From contig QMQV01000060.1 of assembly GCA_003649085.1 (NCBI GenBank), positions 1 to 9,104 of the forward strand: 9,104 bases of DNA, written 5' to 3'. Of the stretch, positions 1 through 6,243 are shown in pieces. Numbering within the stretch: position 1 is the first letter of the stretch; each line of letters opens with the position of its first letter. The notes beneath the pieces were generated by a model, which was not told where the DNA came from, did no database searches, and worked only from the letters and a program-made list of their open reading frames with translations. A program made the translations under genes and the position numbers. Source of the DNA: Thermoproteota archaeon. Lineage in GTDB: Archaea > Thermoproteota > Methanomethylicia > Methanomethylicales > B66-G16.

Positions 1-1
1 C

Positions 2-126
2 AGGCTTGACTATAAAGGTTTTGAGCTTAAACAAAGGCTTTGTGAAATAGCCAGAACACTCTTCAAGTGGAAAGGAGCTTTATGAGGAATATGGGTTTAA
101 ATGGAACAAAGTAAGTGGTGAAATTG
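2..126 (+). pseudogene. Possible 3' remnant of an unrecognised coding sequence
   Basis: An open frame enters from the left edge and runs to a TGA at 83-85. It encodes a plausible helical tail (LDYKGFELKQRLCEIARTLF, then KWKGAL). From about 75 a second frame continues with equally protein-like text (ELYEEYGFKWNKVSGEIESL), so the two could be one reading frame broken by an indel near 74-77. It converges on the MFS gene from the other strand. I do not recognise the family, and with about 125 bases visible this could be chance or simply a normal C-terminus ending at 85. Confidence is low. Confidence 0.25.
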
Positions 127-153
127 AGAGTTTAAAATTAAAATATATCATGT

Positions 154-1464
154 TTATGCCTTCTTTCCTTGCACTGACATTGCAGCTATAGCTGTCCCGA
201 CAACCGCTACTATTAGGTATGCTGTCAGCGACTCTTCCATTGGTACGGAGGTTTTAAACGTCAACATTGTAGCCGTCAATATGGATATGCTTAGCGATTG
301 CCCGAGAAATCTCATTAGCCCTAGAAACGAGGATGCCGAGGCGAATGCCTCCTTTGGGATTTTCCGCATTATCTGCGTTGTGTTTGGAGAAGCGAAAAAT
401 GCGAAGCCGGTTCCAAGCAAAATCAGCGACACAATTAAGAAAAACAGCCACTTATATAACATGATTGATACTCCTATTCCCGACGTGATTAACCCCATAC
501 CCACAACCACAAGTGTTCTAGGGTCTCGTTTGTCAGCTAAATATCCTGCTAAGGGGGATAGAAGCACTTGCGGGATGGGTTGCGCCAAGAGAATTAAGCC
601 GGCCTCCCATGGTGCAAAACCCGCTCCCAACTGTAAATAGTTACTATATAGGATTGTGAGGGCGTGGGTTGCAACGTAAATTAGCAAAGCTGCCAAATAA
701 GCTAGAAATGTGTTCTTCTCAAAAATCTGCTTTACAAGGTTTAAGGACTTCCTATGCTCAATATATAACGTGAACACAAACATTATCAAGCCTATAAGTA
801 GGGCTGCTAAGCCATACAAACTTCGTACGTATGCAGAACCTATGGAGACTAAAATTGTGGAAAGCATGAAAATCAATAACGTTTCGAAGCGGGGTGGCTT
901 CTTTCCACCCTTCTTGGTAAAATCTAGAGAAAAAAAAGCCAGCATGACGCTTGCCAAGGCTATGATGCCTGAAAAAGTAAAAAGCGAGGACCATCCAGCA
1001 TAACTAACAAGAAAGCCTCCCAAAACAGGTCCAAGCGTAGTTCCTACATAAACAGCTGTGGTGTTTATCCCAATAACGAGGCCCATTTCTTTTGGAAAGA
1101 GGCTGGCAAGTATCGCAATGGCCGTTCCTGAAATCATCGCTGCCCCAATACCCTGTATGCCCCTCAAGAGTAGGAGCAATGTGAAGTCGCTGATATATGG
1201 AATTAAAAAAGCCGTGACCATAAAAATTGCCGCGCCGATAACAAACACTATCTCTTTACCAAACCAATCAGCCATAACCCCCAACAACAGTATGGTTGAA
1301 GCCATAGATACTAAAAAGACGTTAGCAAACCAGTTAACGAAAGCCATATCCACGTTAAAGGATCTGGCTATAGATGGAAGAGCGATATTCACTGCTATGG
1401 ATAAGAATGGAGTTATAAAAGACGCCATGGCTGATGATGACAGAAAGAGCTCCTTCCTAGACAT
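154..1464 (-). CDS. MFS drug/solute exporter, DHA2 (EmrB/QacA)-like
   Basis: This is a 436-residue integral membrane protein with a dozen or more hydrophobic segments, probably a proton-coupled exporter of small molecules. Visible MFS motifs are motif A after TM2 (GVMADWFGKE, about 62-71), motif B (RGIQGIGAA, about 101-109) and the exporter-type motif C (GTTLGPVLGG, about 141-150). Motif C is typical of antiporters, so export is more likely than uptake. The acidic residue often found in TM1 of DHA2 proteins is absent (LSIAVNIALP), so the coupling or substrate may differ. The ATG start at 1464 has a good Shine-Dalgarno site, GAGGTG, five bases upstream. A weak TATA-like ATTTATGC lies at about 1508-1515. 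The gene is transcribed alone, divergent from the DUF6506-like gene. The substrate cannot be told from sequence. Confidence 0.9.
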   Translation of the reverse strand: MSRKELFLSSSAMASFITPFLSIAVNIALPSIARSFNVDMAFVNWFANVFLVSMASTILLLGVMADWFGKEIVFVIGAAIFMVTAFLIPYISDFTLLLLLRGIQGIGAAMISGTAIAILASLFPKEMGLVIGINTTAVYVGTTLGPVLGGFLVSYAGWSSLFTFSGIIALASVMLAFFSLDFTKKGGKKPPRFETLLIFMLSTILVSIGSAYVRSLYGLAALLIGLIMFVFTLYIEHRKSLNLVKQIFEKNTFLAYLAALLIYVATHALTILYSNYLQLGAGFAPWEAGLILLAQPIPQVLLSPLAGYLADKRDPRTLVVVGMGLITSGIGVSIMLYKWLFFLIVSLILLGTGFAFFASPNTTQIMRKIPKEAFASASSFLGLMRFLGQSLSISILTATMLTFKTSVPMEESLTAYLIVAVVGTAIAAMSVQGKKA

Positions 1465-1528
1465 GACAACACCTCAACAGCGTATACTTGATAGTTCCTT
1501 ACATAAGCATAAATTCGCGTGGGAGCTA

Positions 1529-1543
1529 TGAAACTTTTAATAT
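1529..1543 (+). promoter_or_regulatory. Archaeal promoter (BRE/TATA) of the DUF6506-like gene
   Basis: GAAAC followed by CTTTTAATAT (TATA at 1534-1543) has a purine-rich BRE-like flank. A TATA centre near 1538 predicts transcription from about 1564, giving a leader of only about 12 bases before the ATG at 1576. That leader would still contain the weak Shine-Dalgarno GTGA at 1567-1570. Confidence 0.45.
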
Positions 1544-1575
1544 TTCAGTGAGCAATAATTAGACCTGTGATTATT

Positions 1576-1905
1576 ATGGTTGAAAAATTTAAGGCTGCTT
1601 TTATAGCACATGTTCCAGACGCAGACCCAGCTAAACATCGGTGCACTGTTAAGACTTCTGTCTACGAGCTCACGAGCATTTTAGTCAAAAATGATGATGA
1701 AGCAGTAGAAGTATGCAAAGAACTTAGAAAGGCAGGGGTTCACGCTTTCATATTATGCCCAGGCTTCACACATAAAGCAGTAGCCCGAATAGCTGAAGCC
1801 GTCGGCGAAGGTGCCTCAGTAAACATTGCAAGAGGAGACGGACCAAGTAATGAAGCCGCCCTCAAAATCATGACTGAAGTAGGATGGTTCAAGAGAAAAA
1901 CCTAA
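1576..1905 (+). CDS. Small DUF6506-like protein of unknown function
   Basis: This soluble protein of 109 residues is the only clear plus-strand gene. It opens FKAAFIAHVPDADPAKHR, with a central VKTSVYEL segment, and has an alternating strand/helix pattern ending in the conserved-looking LCPGFTHKAVARIAEAVGEG, about residues 55-80. This resembles the short ferredoxin-like-fold proteins filed as DUF6506; that identification is from memory of the family pattern and the function is unknown. The H-A-F-I-x-C-P-G-F stretch and single cysteines could be a ligand site, but no known catalytic motif is visible. I prefer ATG at 1576 over the in-frame GTG at 1567, because that GTG forms the Shine-Dalgarno-like GTGA. 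It has its own promoter and no co-directional neighbour. Confidence 0.8.
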   Translation: MVEKFKAAFIAHVPDADPAKHRCTVKTSVYELTSILVKNDDEAVEVCKELRKAGVHAFILCPGFTHKAVARIAEAVGEGASVNIARGDGPSNEAALKIMTEVGWFKRKT

Positions 1906-2062
1906 AAATTTTTAAGAAAACCTTTAATTATCTTGATATTGCTAAAAGAAACGTGTCCTCATTCAATTTTCTAGCGTACGCTACTCTTTTTAGCGTCATC
2001 TGAGGCATTTTATTTATCTTGGCTTTGGCGCCTCTAGGTTGTTTCCGTCCCCGTTTAATGGC
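1906..2062. other. Gene-free stretch left of the oxidoreductase remnant
   Basis: A T5 run at 1909-1913 just after the DUF6506-like stop could end its transcript. A minus-strand frame is open to 1928 but its product is strongly basic (many K/R), has no recognisable motif, and may just be the degraded tail of the oxidoreductase remnant that follows. I see no RNA gene or repeat here. Confidence 0.3.
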
Positions 2063-2289
2063 AGATGAGGTCTGCAACCTTAACTTACTCCCAGCTACCT
2101 TTTCAAATACAGCCATCGCAAGACGTTCCTTTACTGGCTTTTAATGAGCAAAAGTGCGAAAGGAATAGCATTGCGAACTCCGCATCGTGCCTATATGGCT
2201 TTGGCTCATACAGCTCCACATCTTCGTGCCTAGCAAGTTTGCGCTAAGAGGAGGCCACTCTATCCTTCTCCAACAATAGCCACCTTCAT
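2063..2289 (-). pseudogene. Decayed FAD/NAD-binding oxidoreductase N-terminus
   Basis: Reading from ATG at 2289 gives MKVAIVGEG, a TAG at 2262-2260, then SGLLLAQT. A two-base loss near 2235 moves to another frame reading LARHEDVELYEPKPYRH. Together these form a typical first strand, dinucleotide-binding loop (GxGxSG), helix and second strand ending in an acidic residue, as in FAD-dependent oxidoreductases. A further frame change gives CGVRNAIPFALLLIK and then another gives VKERLAMAVFEKVAGSKL. The CG..NAIP string is reminiscent of the geranylgeranyl-reductase/lycopene-cyclase superfamily, but that is inference. At least one nonsense mutation and two or three indels make it a pseudogene. The rest of the roughly 350-450-residue protein is missing, so a 3' deletion must also have occurred. 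Confidence 0.6.
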
Positions 2290-2395
2290 ATCGGTCAGCT
2301 TATAAGATTGTGAAAGTTAAAGCTAAGTGATCTACAACCCTAACCTAACTGCTCTTGCAACGTAAAGAAAACTACTGAAACAACAATTGCCTTTC

Positions 2396-2415
2396 AATTC
2401 CATTTTAATGGAATT
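2396..2415. repeat. Perfect inverted repeat downstream of the EamA gene
   Basis: AATTCCATT-TT-AATGGAATT is a perfect 9-bp inverted repeat with a 2-base centre. It lies about 65 bases beyond the EamA stop and about 100 bases before the oxidoreductase remnant. On the plus strand it is followed by a short T4 run. It could be a hairpin terminator or a protein-binding palindrome. A smaller one, ACAAG-T-CTTGT, sits at 2471-2481 against the EamA stop codon. Confidence 0.45.
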
Positions 2416-2480
2416 TTCCCTCAAAAACTTCAACCCATAGTGGTTTCTCAGCAAGTTTTCTTAGAAAGAGACAAGTCTTG

Positions 2481-3332
2481 TTACTTTGAGGCTACTATGT
2501 ATCCTGCGGAGAGAATGAGGATGCCGCCGACGAGCATATGTATTGTTGGCTGCTGTGCTAAGAATAAAAAACCAAATATGGCGGCGCTAACAGGCTCTAG
2601 GTACGTGAAGACTACGGCCTTCTGGGCCTTGATCATGTTGAGGCCCTTCAAGTAGAGCGTAACGGCGAAGCCGGTGTTAAAGGCGCCTAGAATAAAAAGG
2701 AGCAACCATGAAGTCGTATCTAATGATAAATTCACTCCTATTAGAGAAGGGGAGAGGAAGATGACTGTTGCTAAGTAGGCATAGAAAGCTACTGCAAGAC
2801 TGGAATATTTTGCTACTGCTCTCTTTGATAGGATGATGAAGGCAGCATAGGCTAGGCCGGCGAAGAGTCCGAAGACAACTCCGTAGAGGTTTAGGCTTTC
2901 TGCCTGAAGACCATGCTGGAAAAGGATGGTTATCATTCCCATCATAGACATGGCTAAAGCGAGCACCGTGACTTTTTCAATTTTCTCATTCAAGAATACT
3001 GGAGCTAGTAATGCCACAAATACTGGAGCCATATAATTTAGCAAGACAGCGTTTGCAATCGCGATTAGTTTCATCGATTGGAAGAGAGAAGCCCAGCCTA
3101 GGCTCAGCGACCCCCCTAAGGCAAGCATGCTCCTCCAAGCCTTAGCGGCCTCCTTCATCTCAAGCCTTTGAGTCAAAAGCAGTAGAGGAAGCAGGGTTAT
3201 ACTGGCAAACAAAACCCTGAAGAAAGCTATGGCATAAGCGTTTAAAGGAACAAAGTTCACAATTACACCGTTAGAACCCCAAATAACTGCTGCAACAGCA
3301 ACATAAAAGTATCCCAGCATTTCCGATCTCAA
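2481..3332 (-). CDS. EamA/DMT-family transporter (10 TM)
   Basis: This 283-residue inner-membrane protein belongs to the drug/metabolite transporter superfamily and carries two tandem EamA repeats of five membrane segments each (about residues 6-136 and 148-281). The first begins YFYVAVAAVIWGSNGVIV and the second YGVVFGLFAGLAYAAFIIL. The WG(S/T)N pattern near the start and a conserved Pro-Val-x-A/G stretch late in each repeat (APVFVALLAP and LEPVSAAIFG) are family hallmarks. The likely role is export of a metabolite or amino acid; the substrate is unknown. The longest frame starts with TTG at 3332, only three bases after GAGGGG; ATG at 3320 is an alternative with a poorer site. A TATA-like AAATTTAAG/TTTTATAG region lies at 3391-3409. 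Nothing is co-transcribed with it. Confidence 0.88.
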   Translation of the reverse strand: MRSEMLGYFYVAVAAVIWGSNGVIVNFVPLNAYAIAFFRVLFASITLLPLLLLTQRLEMKEAAKAWRSMLALGGSLSLGWASLFQSMKLIAIANAVLLNYMAPVFVALLAPVFLNEKIEKVTVLALAMSMMGMITILFQHGLQAESLNLYGVVFGLFAGLAYAAFIILSKRAVAKYSSLAVAFYAYLATVIFLSPSLIGVNLSLDTTSWLLLFILGAFNTGFAVTLYLKGLNMIKAQKAVVFTYLEPVSAAIFGFLFLAQQPTIHMLVGGILILSAGYIVASK

Positions 3333-3390
3333 GATCCCCTCTCCGGTTCTCTTTCAACATGTAAAAATTAGCAGGTGAAACAAAGAATAA

Positions 3391-3410
3391 CTTAAATTTA
3401 TCTATAAAAC
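3391..3410 (-). promoter_or_regulatory. Probable promoter of the EamA gene
   Basis: On the minus strand this reads GTTTTATAGATAAATTTAAG, an AT-rich TATA region. The copy centred near 3397 would place transcription start near 3371, about 39 bases before the TTG start. The rest of the interval 3333-3533 shows no gene or repeat. Confidence 0.35.
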
Positions 3411-3533
3411 ATCGCACGATGGTATGAGTTCGATTTAAGCTTGTACCGTCTGCTGGGCTAGTCTCCAGATTCTACCAGAAATACATCGCTAGATTGAAGA
3501 GTTCTATAAGTAAAACAACCCTTTTTAACGCTT

Positions 3534-4312
3534 TCATATAGGTTCTTTCATCATTTTCTCAAAGAGTGCTACGAAGAAGATAAACAGCGTTATAGCAGCA
3601 ACTATGTTTGATGCTTCGAGACCCGCTACTTTTCCGAGGATAAACACCGTGTAGACCAGTGAGCCGTGTATAACCGTCGGTATTAGAATGAACCCAGATT
3701 TTTCTCTAATTACTCCCCACACCATACTCATGAAGATAGCGGAGAACGTCATGATTACTGAGGTCGGGCTAATGACGTATCTACCGATAAACGGGTTAAC
3801 CTCATTAAATACGTGTGGAATCCCGAAGAGGAAAACTGCTGTGATTAGTGTTCCTTGAGTCCACTCAGTATCTACCCAGAGAAACCTCCTGTACTTCTTT
3901 GTTACTTCTTTGTGAAAACCTCGTTCAGCCTAGACTGTACGTAGCCCCTAAAGAGTAGCTCCTCGGCAAATCCTACGAATATGTAGTAGATGGCACCTAG
4001 AACTACATCTCTAATAGTCGGTGGCTGCAGTCCTCTTGCCAAACAAACTGCGAATGCTATGAGAATAGCAATAACCGAACAGGGATAGTAGGTATATGCT
4101 CCACTTTATACTGAATCCAAGATTCTTTGGCTTTAACCATACTCGTGGGGTTTTCTGTGTAGCAGAATCGCAACAAGCCCTAGTGCTATCATAATGGCCT
4201 TAAAGCACCAGCCAAACCCAGTAGAAGCGTACATCTCCAGAACCCACGCTGTGATTAAGAGGGAAACCGTTGCTAGCGAAACTTCCAGTAGCGTTAGGCT
4301 GCGTTTCTTCAT
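3534..4312 (-). pseudogene. Frameshifted CPBP (CAAX/Abi-type) intramembrane protease
   Basis: All three catalytic motifs of the CPBP family are present but in different frames. They are the glutamate motif EELLFRGY (EE at 3959-3964), FGIPHVFN (His at 3813-3815) and PTVIHG (His at 3666-3668), within a multi-pass membrane protein. Three lesions break it. One base is missing near 4137 (after HEYG, continuing LKPKNLGFSIKW). One extra G lies at 4075-4076 (between YLLSLF and VIAILIAFAV). An 11-bp tandem duplication at 3892-3913 puts a stop after VFTKK; with one copy removed the text reads VFTKKYRRFLWVDTEW. Correcting all three gives exactly 768 bases: 255 codons plus stop, a normal family length. 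Intact members cleave prenylated or bacteriocin-like substrates or act in immunity; here the function is presumably lost. The ATG overlaps the upstream small gene's stop by four bases (ATGA). Confidence 0.85.
3892..3913. repeat. 11-bp perfect tandem duplication
   Basis: TACTTCTTTGT occurs twice head to tail at 3892-3902 and 3903-3913. Eleven is not a multiple of three, and collapsing it to one copy restores the protease frame, so it is a direct inactivating event. Confidence 0.9.
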
Positions 4313-4615
4313 GGTCTCGATCTCAGTACAACCCTGTACAACTTATTGAGGTACGATATATCTATCAACACTACTTTCTTCCCAGAGCCACAGGTTTCAA
4401 TACCTTGAATCAGCTTTTTGTAGACCTTCCTAGGTTTTTAGCAAGTATATCAGTATCTGTTCGAGTACCTTAGCTGTTTCGGGGTCTTCTATCTTAATAA
4501 TTTGAGTTTGAGGTTTTTCAGGTGGTTTTCTGGCTTTGTTTGCATCGCGTACTTTTCGAATATTTTTCTGCCAAATATGTGGGGTTGCTGTGATTAGCCT
4601 AGACTTTCCCATCAT
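4309..4615 (-). pseudogene. Unrecognised ~100-residue protein, split by an A5-run frameshift
   Basis: A 61-residue frame opens with MMGKSRLITATPHIWQKN at 4615, is rich in Lys/Arg/Pro, and ends in a helix (PETAKVLEQILIYLLK) with TAG at 4430-4432. One base away, immediately after an AAAAA run (4435-4439), a second frame continues KPRKVYKKLIQGIETCG and then GKKVVLIDISYLNKLYRVVL. It ends at a TGA that overlaps the protease ATG by four bases. Removing one A fuses the two into a 101-residue protein with helical and strand sections. I do not recognise the family. The ATGA overlap argues that this was the first gene of an operon with the CPBP protease, perhaps a partner or regulator (inference). It could instead be two short real genes, or use slippage at the A run. 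The frame is open upstream to 4660 but without a start codon. Confidence 0.4.
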
Positions 4616-4645
4616 CAGCGCTGGGGCTCGTAAAACCCATGGAAG

Positions 4646-4664
4646 ACCTTGAGAAACTCAAGGT
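4646..4664. repeat. Perfect hairpin just 3' of the tRNA gene
   Basis: ACCTTGAG-AAA-CTCAAGGT is an 8-bp perfect inverted repeat with a 3-base loop, starting six bases beyond the mature tRNA 3' end. On the tRNA-sense strand the loop is TTT. It could help end transcription or guide 3' processing of the precursor. No T-run follows it. Confidence 0.5.
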
Positions 4665-4670
4665 GTGTAA

Positions 4671-4745
4671 CGGGCCCGGCGGGATTTGAACCCGCGACCT
4701 GCGGCTCCGAAGGCCGCTGCTCTATCCTTGCTGAGCTACGGGCCC
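4671..4745 (-). tRNA. tRNA-Arg(UCG)
   Basis: A complete cloverleaf of 75 bases can be folded. The acceptor stem is GGGCCCG/CGGGCCC, the D arm GCTC/GAGC, and the anticodon stem GCGGC/GCCGC around the loop CTTCGGA (anticodon TCG, reading CGA and possibly other CGN codons). The T arm is GCGGG/CCCGC with loop TTCAAAT, and the discriminator is G. No CCA is encoded, so it is added after transcription. No intron interrupts the anticodon loop. tRNA genes are common integration sites, but I saw no second copy of its 3' end in the window. Confidence 0.96.
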
Positions 4746-4784
4746 AATAACCTCTTAGTGCATCTCCGTTAAACTTCTTTTGGT

Positions 4785-4793
4785 CTTTATATG
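4785..4793 (-). promoter_or_regulatory. TATA box of the tRNA-Arg gene
   Basis: Minus-strand CATATAAAG lies three bases beyond the glycosyltransferase stop. Its centre is about 44 bases ahead of the mature tRNA 5' end, predicting a 5' leader of roughly 17 bases for RNase P removal. GTTTAA at 4769-4774, about 27 bases upstream of the tRNA, is an alternative. Confidence 0.5.
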
Positions 4794-4796
4794 TAG

Positions 4797-5903
4797 CTAA
4801 ACTTTCCAGTCAAAGCTTAGCTGTCTGTTGAATACGCATACGCTAATTAACCCAGCAAATGTTATGGCTAGGCATATCAGCGAGTAGAAGTGGTAGTATA
4901 TGAAAAATTCGTGGAGTTTGAAGTTAAAGCCTAACTTTTTAGCGAAAATGTAGAAGGTTGTGGCTGAGGCTAGGAAGCTTGTAAGGGAGGCAGCTATACC
5001 CTTTAAGAAGTTAGTGCCTAATGTTGTTAGAGGTATTGCTAGGAAGGCTATGTCGAGCCTCAAGGCTATGAAAAGCAGAGCTAGTGATAGCAGCTTGTAA
5101 ATGAGAGAAGCTGGCAAGAGGAGGTAGAGTATGACGATTATGATCGACGGGTACAGGAAGAATAGAGCTGGGAGAAATATCTGCGGCTTCTTAATACTTG
5201 CTGCAAGCAGAGGCTTATACCAGTTTTTAAGCCATAAAGCTATGCCCGTTGCCCAGCGCTTTCTCTGATCAAGCCATTTCCTCCAACTTGAGTATACATG
5301 GCTTAAAACTCTTAAGTCCTTAGCATACTTCACCTTGTAGTTCCCCATAAAGCAGCGAGTAGCCAGATCCATGTCTTCGCAAACTACTTGCCTAAACCCC
5401 CCAAGAGATTCAAGCACTTCCCTTCTTATCGCGAAAGCTGAGCCGTTTATTGAAGGAGATTTTTTAGCGAGCTTTGTTACAAGCCAAGAACCTATGTTGA
5501 AGCCAGCGTATTCGTAGTAAGTCATCTTTGACAAGAAAGACTGCTTAAGAACCTCCTTCTTAATATCAAGCAAGTCGACATCCTCAAGCTCCTCAACAAC
5601 TTTTCTCAGGAAAGACTTATCTTCAGGTATCTCGACATCGGCATCTAAAAATAAAAGCACCTCGCCTTTAGAGTTTTTAATCGCTAAGTTGAGGGCATGT
5701 GATTTGCCTAGCCTCTCGCCGTTAAGTATGAACTTGACATCGCGTTTAAACTCCTCAGCTAACGAAAGCGAGTTTTGAGTTGGCTGATCGATGACCACTA
5801 AGATCTCCTTACTCACATCTTGTCTAAGTAGCCTATCTAGGGTAATTCGTAACTGGGGAGATTCTCTGAATACTGGAATCACTACGCTAACTACGTAGCT
5901 CAT
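4797..5903 (-). CDS. Membrane GT2 glycosyltransferase, processive type
   Basis: This is a family-2 glycosyltransferase of 368 residues using a nucleotide-activated sugar. The N-terminal catalytic domain (about residues 1-235) begins YVVSVVIPVFRES. It shows the nucleotide-binding Asp (VVIDQP), the metal-binding DAD (FLDADVEIP, about 87-89), the ED base motif (CEDMDLATR, about 176-179) and QRKRW (about 213-217). That Q-x-x-R-W is the signature of polymer-forming enzymes such as cellulose, chitin and hyaluronan synthases. About four or five membrane segments follow and probably form the export pore. It likely makes a surface polysaccharide or glycan. I chose ATG at 5903 because GGTG lies eight bases upstream and the family's first strand follows at once. 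ATG at 5939 adds 12 polar residues without a ribosome site. A TATA-like GTTAAATAA sits near 5994-6002. The catalytic residues look intact. Confidence 0.9.
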   Translation of the reverse strand: MSYVVSVVIPVFRESPQLRITLDRLLRQDVSKEILVVIDQPTQNSLSLAEEFKRDVKFILNGERLGKSHALNLAIKNSKGEVLLFLDADVEIPEDKSFLRKVVEELEDVDLLDIKKEVLKQSFLSKMTYYEYAGFNIGSWLVTKLAKKSPSINGSAFAIRREVLESLGGFRQVVCEDMDLATRCFMGNYKVKYAKDLRVLSHVYSSWRKWLDQRKRWATGIALWLKNWYKPLLAASIKKPQIFLPALFFLYPSIIIVILYLLLPASLIYKLLSLALLFIALRLDIAFLAIPLTTLGTNFLKGIAASLTSFLASATTFYIFAKKLGFNFKLHEFFIYYHFYSLICLAITFAGLISVCVFNRQLSFDWKV

Positions 5904-5939
5904 CTCAGAAGCACCTGAGATCTCCGTAGACTTTAACAT

Positions 5940-6212
5940 GTTTTGACGAAATGCCAGCTTGACTAGGCTTTTGTAGCAGGGCTTCTATTAAGGGTTATTT
6001 AACATTTACTAAGAAGAAGGTAGGCTAGAAACTCTGTATTAACGTTTTCTTGAGACAGTAATACTTACAAGGCTAGAGTTTAAGAAAAGGCTACAGACCT
6101 CAAGCGCAAATGGGCTTAGAAACCTAAGGAAATTAGGCAAGTTATCGAGCTGGAAGCTCCTGGACCGGCTGGAGGGATGACGCTTTTGGCTCGCTGTTGG
6201 CGTGGCTAGTGG
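5940..6212. other. Intergenic region with a possible coding remnant
   Basis: About 270 bases without a convincing gene. A plus-strand frame from 6043 to TGA at 6178-6180 encodes 45 residues (with LTRLEFKKRLQTSSANGL and LGKLSSWKLLDRLEG) but has no start codon or ribosome site. It may be a gene fragment or chance. The likely glycosyltransferase TATA lies at about 5994-6002. Confidence 0.3.
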
Positions 6213-6227
6213 TAAAAAGTGAAAAAG
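6213..6227 (-). terminator. Poly-T terminator of the FmdE-like gene
   Basis: On the minus strand two T5 tracts (CCTTTTTCACTTTTTAC) begin about 17 bases after the stop codon at 6244-6246. Archaeal RNA polymerase commonly terminates at such T-tracts without a hairpin. Confidence 0.5.
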
Positions 6228-6243
6228 GAGGGCTTATCGGCTT

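Noticed and set aside
281..1531. Several plus-strand open frames opposite the MFS gene (281-640, 710-1003, 1058-1531)
   Set aside because: They are antisense shadows of a well-supported MFS coding sequence, with low-complexity, non-protein-like translations.
4060..4140. Internal ATG at 4140 (minus strand) opening a third frame inside the CPBP gene
   Set aside because: It gives only about 27 polar codons, whereas another frame over the same bases gives typical CPBP membrane text.
4270..4473. Plus-strand open frame opposite the small split gene and protease start
   Set aside because: It has no ribosome site or recognisable motif, and it lies opposite better-supported minus-strand coding text.
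4671..4745. tRNA-Arg as the attachment site of a still-recognisable integrated element
   Set aside because: I found no duplicated 3' tRNA segment, integrase, or element genes in the window.
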